Assembly: GCF_947302755.1 (NCBI RefSeq)
Contig: NZ_CAMYWM010000013.1
Span: forward strand, 1 to 34,653
Source: an uncultured Anaerovibrio sp.
GTDB lineage: Bacteria; Bacillota; Negativicutes; Selenomonadales; Selenomonadaceae
Direction of reading: 5' to 3'
DNA: 34,653 bases
Part shown: positions 32,230 through 34,653 of the stretch, in pieces
Position numbering within the stretch: the stretch's first letter is position 1
Layout of the letters: each line of letters begins with the position of its first letter
Made by a program: the position numbers and the translations under genes
Notes under the pieces: generated by a model
Seen by the model: only the letters and a program-made list of their open reading frames with translations
The model's database searches: none
What the model was told of the DNA's origin: nothing

Positions 32230-33054
32230 TTACAGTCTCGGCTCGCGATAAATCTCAGCCGCATAGCTGTCATCAATAACGAATTCCCCTAAATTCTCGG
32301 GAATACGCCCTGAAATACCATGGAAATCTGATCCACCGGTAATCATAAGATTATATTTATTGGCCAAATCCATATAACGCTGGGTATCCTCCGGATTATG
32401 CTTCGGATAAATAGCCTCCACCCCTTCGATACCCTTTTTCATGAGCTTCTCCACCAGCTCATCATCATGAATCAGCTTCGGATGAGCCAGCACCGGAATA
32501 CCGCCACTATGCTTGATTAGATCAATAATCTCCTCAGGCTCCAGCAAAAAATGGGATACATAGGCGGGGCATCCCTTGCCAAGCACCTTGTCAAAGCATT
32601 CCTTGACTGACCTGAAGACCCCCTTGCGCACCAGCACCTGGGCAATATGGGAACGGCTTATGGAGGTACTGTCGCCGGCAATTTCCAATACATCCGTCTC
32701 AGAAATATCATACTCCAATTCCTGCAGCTTTTGCACTATACTGGAGAACCGCAGCCAGCGGGCTTCCACCACATCGTTTAGCCTGTCGGCCAGTGTCTTG
32801 TCATAAATATCTATGTTATATCCCAAAATATGAATATCATGGATTTCATGATGGGCACTAAATTCTATCCCCGGTATTATTTTAATACCCTTGGCAGGGT
32901 ACAGACCGGCCTCATAAAGATGGCGTATGCCATCCACCGTATCATGGTCCGTAATGGCAATATAATTAAGCCCTGCCGCCTTAGCCGCCTCAACCAGCTC
33001 CTCCGGGGCAAGCCGCCCATCGGAGCTGGTGGTATGCATATGTAAATCACTAGA
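32230..33054 (-). CDS. PHP domain phosphoesterase
   Basis: 274 residues. Metal ligands occur in DLHMHTTSSDGRLAPEELVE, ITDHDTVDG, PGIEFSAHHEIHDIHILGYN, HPKLIHDDE and GGSDFHGIS, the set of the PHP family close to YciV/RNase AM and 3',5'-nucleoside bisphosphate phosphatases. Substrate is not determined. ATG 33054 is preferred (GGGAG upstream); an in-frame extension to 33087 has no site. It is 44 nt from the ATPase gene, so possibly one transcript. Confidence 0.9.
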   Translation of the reverse strand, partial: SSDLHMHTTSSDGRLAPEELVEAAKAAGLNYIAITDHDTVDGIRHLYEAGLYPAKGIKIIPGIEFSAHHEIHDIHILGYNIDIYDKTLADRLNDVVEARWLRFSSIVQKLQELEYDISETDVLEIAGDSTSISRSHIAQVLVRKGVFRSVKECFDKVLGKGCPAYVSHFLLEPEEIIDLIKHSGGIPVLAHPKLIHDDELVEKLMKKGIEGVEAIYPKHNPEDTQRYMDLANKYNLMITGGSDFHGISGRIPENLGEFVIDDSYAAEIYREPRL

Positions 33055-33137
33055 CATGAGTTTTCTCCCAACAACATACTTCAGCATAATATATTCGCAA
33101 TAATATTGAAATATCCTGCTAAAAGCCTGTATAATTC

Positions 33138-33917
33138 CTATTCTTCCCTGATATGCAGCCTGTCAATCCTCACTGGCTTATTGGTAGCGTCATCAATTTC
33201 CACCACTACGGCTGAATACACCGCCGGGCCATCTGCCAAATCAAATCTGGCCGGCATACAGGAGGTAAACTTCTTGATGATAATATCTGATTTTACCCCC
33301 AATACGGAATTCCATGGTCCCACCATACCAAGATCAGTAATATAGGCTGTACCATTTGGCAAAATCCGTTCATCAGCCGTCTGAATGTGGGTATGGGTTC
33401 CTACCACTACCTGAACACGGCCATCTAAATAAAAGCCCATGGCCATCTTTTCCGAGGTGGTTTCGGCGTGAAAATCCAATATTTTAATATCCGCCTCCTG
33501 GCCGATTTCAGAAAGCACATCCTCTATTTTCTGGAAGGGACAGTCCATATCCGGCATAAAGGCCCGGCCGGACATATTAATAACCGCCACATTCTTGGCC
33601 TTAAAGGGATACAGGCACCAGCCCTTCCCCGGAGCCCCCTCAGGATAATTGGCCGGACGGACAAGATAAGGGGCTGTGTCTATAACCTCATATACCTCCC
33701 GCTTATCCCAAATATGATTGCCTGAAGTGACAATATCAGCCCCTCCTGCATAAAGCTCATCCAGAGCCTTGCGGCTTACGCCCTTGCCGGCAGCCGAATT
33801 TTCACCATTTACAATTACAATATCTATATTGTGTTTTTCGCGAAGCTCCCTGGTATACTTCCTAAAAGCCTTGCGGCCAGGACGTCCCACCACGTCACCA
33901 ACAATTAAAATCTTCAC
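33138..33917 (-). CDS. YmdB family metallophosphoesterase (TIGR00282)
   Basis: 259 residues. Metal-site motifs are KILIVGDVVGRPGRKAFRKY, VNGENSAAGKGVS, SGNHIWDKREV and VGTHTHIQTADERILPNGTA; the helical HAETTSEKMAMGFYLDGRVQ is typical. Bacillus YmdB hydrolyses 2',3'-cyclic nucleotides and affects biofilm formation. Start is likely GTG 33917 (GAGG 8 nt upstream, yields MKILIVGDVVG); TTG 33923 is too close to that site. It follows the unknown gene by 14 nt. Confidence 0.93.
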   Translation of the reverse strand: MKILIVGDVVGRPGRKAFRKYTRELREKHNIDIVIVNGENSAAGKGVSRKALDELYAGGADIVTSGNHIWDKREVYEVIDTAPYLVRPANYPEGAPGKGWCLYPFKAKNVAVINMSGRAFMPDMDCPFQKIEDVLSEIGQEADIKILDFHAETTSEKMAMGFYLDGRVQVVVGTHTHIQTADERILPNGTAYITDLGMVGPWNSVLGVKSDIIIKKFTSCMPARFDLADGPAVYSAVVVEIDDATNKPVRIDRLHIREE

Positions 33918-33931
33918 AAACAATACCTCAT

Positions 33932-34447
33932 TTATATTAAATCATTATCATAAACCATGACCCGGCCATCTTCACGGACCCCCACCATGGACTCAGGAAT
34001 TTTATTTTCCTTCAGAAATCGGATACGGTGGTCTATCATCTCGGATTGCATATAAATCAATTCCTCATCAGGATTTTTTATATCATCCGTTATAATGATA
34101 TCCCCCAGCTTTTCCTTTATCAGACTGACAATCAAGCCTACCTCACCACGGGACAGGCTGTCAATATCCCTGTAAATTTGCAGGGAAAGATTTTCATAGG
34201 TAAAGCCAAGCTTACCGCCACGGATATGCTCGATATTATGATACAGCATAAGGCTGTCCTGGAGAAGGCGTTCAGTCTCTTCAAATTTGTCCTGGGAGGG
34301 CGCCTCCCTGACGGAAATCTCCATACGCACTGCCTTATCCTTGGAATCAAGAATAATCTTGGAAAATTCAGGAAAGCAGATAAGAAGACCTGCCAAAAGC
34401 TGAACACTATCCATGCTTACTTCGCTTTCCGTACCACTATAATCCAT
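33932..34447 (-). CDS. Hypothetical protein upstream of the YmdB-type gene
   Basis: 171 residues, soluble, mostly helical, not recognised. It has no signal or Cys motif. Segments such as DSKDKAVRMEISVREAPSQD and EELIYMQSEMIDHRIRFLKE suggest a helical bundle. ATG 34447 follows GGGGAGG; a reading to 34486 starts within the leader. In other Firmicutes ymdB follows rny, so the neighbouring gene outside the window may be rny (inference). Only 14 nt separate it from the YmdB-type gene, hence one operon. Confidence 0.7.
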   Translation of the reverse strand: MDYSGTESEVSMDSVQLLAGLLICFPEFSKIILDSKDKAVRMEISVREAPSQDKFEETERLLQDSLMLYHNIEHIRGGKLGFTYENLSLQIYRDIDSLSRGEVGLIVSLIKEKLGDIIITDDIKNPDEELIYMQSEMIDHRIRFLKENKIPESMVGVREDGRVMVYDNDLI

Positions 34448-34487
34448 ATATCCAGCCTCCCCTTGCAACAGTATAAAAAACTCCAAA

Positions 34488-34507
34488 GAGCCGGCTGACG
34501 CCGGCTC
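34488..34507 (-). terminator. Hairpin in the leader of the 171-residue gene
   Basis: GAGCCGGC (34488-34495) pairs perfectly with GCCGGCTC (34500-34507) around TGAC. On the - strand it is followed by TTTGGAGTTTTTT. It may terminate an upstream gene, or act as attenuator since a TATAAT lies before it. Confidence 0.65.
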
Positions 34508-34534
34508 AATTATTTCTACTTACAATACTCTTAT

Positions 34535-34540
34535 ATTATA
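34535..34540 (-). promoter_or_regulatory. Possible -10 box upstream of the 171-residue gene
   Basis: TATAAT on the - strand (34540-34535), about 90 nt before ATG 34447, with no convincing -35. The hairpin at 34488-34507 would then lie in the transcript. The remaining sequence up to the window edge (34541-34653) has only an AT-rich hairpin (34622-34643) and no visible gene. Confidence 0.4.
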
Positions 34541-34653
34541 CCATAAATCCAAATTTATTTCCGCACCAAGAAACTGCCTCTACGGCTTTCTTACAAAAAT
34601 ATTATAACGCCATTGTTCAAATTTTTCTTCTTTAGAAGAAAAATCTTCCAATT

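Noticed and set aside
33106-33345. Other short + strand open frames across 32-34 kb
   Set aside because: Each lies antisense to PHP, YmdB-type or ATPase genes and lacks a ribosome site.

Overview
The window looks like chromosome of an anaerobic Firmicute of the Negativicutes type. The evidence is the core cluster carrying ctsR, radA, carD, the PIN/TRAM gene, ispD, ispF, cysS, mrnC, rlmB, yacP and sigH, combined with a complete membrane-arm complex I operon without NADH-oxidising subunits and a full-length SigH. The species cannot be fixed from this sequence. I see no phage, insertion sequence, CRISPR array or origin.

Layout. (1) 1-3.7 kb, + strand: an Lrp/AsnC regulator overlapping a PLP aminotransferase, then a structured intergenic RNA candidate, then two tandem genes with homologous EstA-type Ig-like domains. 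The first is Ig-only and has a frameshift in a T8 tract of its signal peptide; the second is an intact secreted alpha/beta hydrolase. (2) 3.8-6.7 kb, - strand: accessory genes, namely a cyclophilin-like lipoprotein with a flavodoxin-fold reductase, an unknown protein, a Fic AMP-transferase with its own inhibitory helix, and a ComFB-like protein. (3) 6.9-16.9 kb, - strand: nuoA-B-C-D-H-I-J-K-L-M-N with a good promoter upstream and a terminator downstream. (4) 16.9-29.2 kb, - strand: sigH and the housekeeping cluster (RNA processing, tRNA charging, isoprenoid and thymidylate synthesis, repair, heat-shock repressor, CoA synthesis, rRNA methylation). (5) 29.5-31.3 kb, + strand: a secreted DUF4127 protein and tRNA-Gln(CTG) with promoter and terminator. 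(6) 31.3-34.5 kb, - strand: a P-loop/Asp23 fusion, a PHP phosphoesterase, a YmdB-type metallophosphatase and an unknown protein.

The least ordinary signal is a family of dispersed intergenic repeats made of two hairpin modules. Five clear copies (6875-6940, 14137-14253, 17821-17943, 24644-24682, 27401-27448) sit in gaps within or beside operons. Stem changes between copies look compensatory, so these seem to be structured mobile or RNA elements. No gene-free stretch exceeds 300 bases; the longest gaps (6663-6959, 17678-17954, 29247-29494, 1730-1932) are described in the entries.
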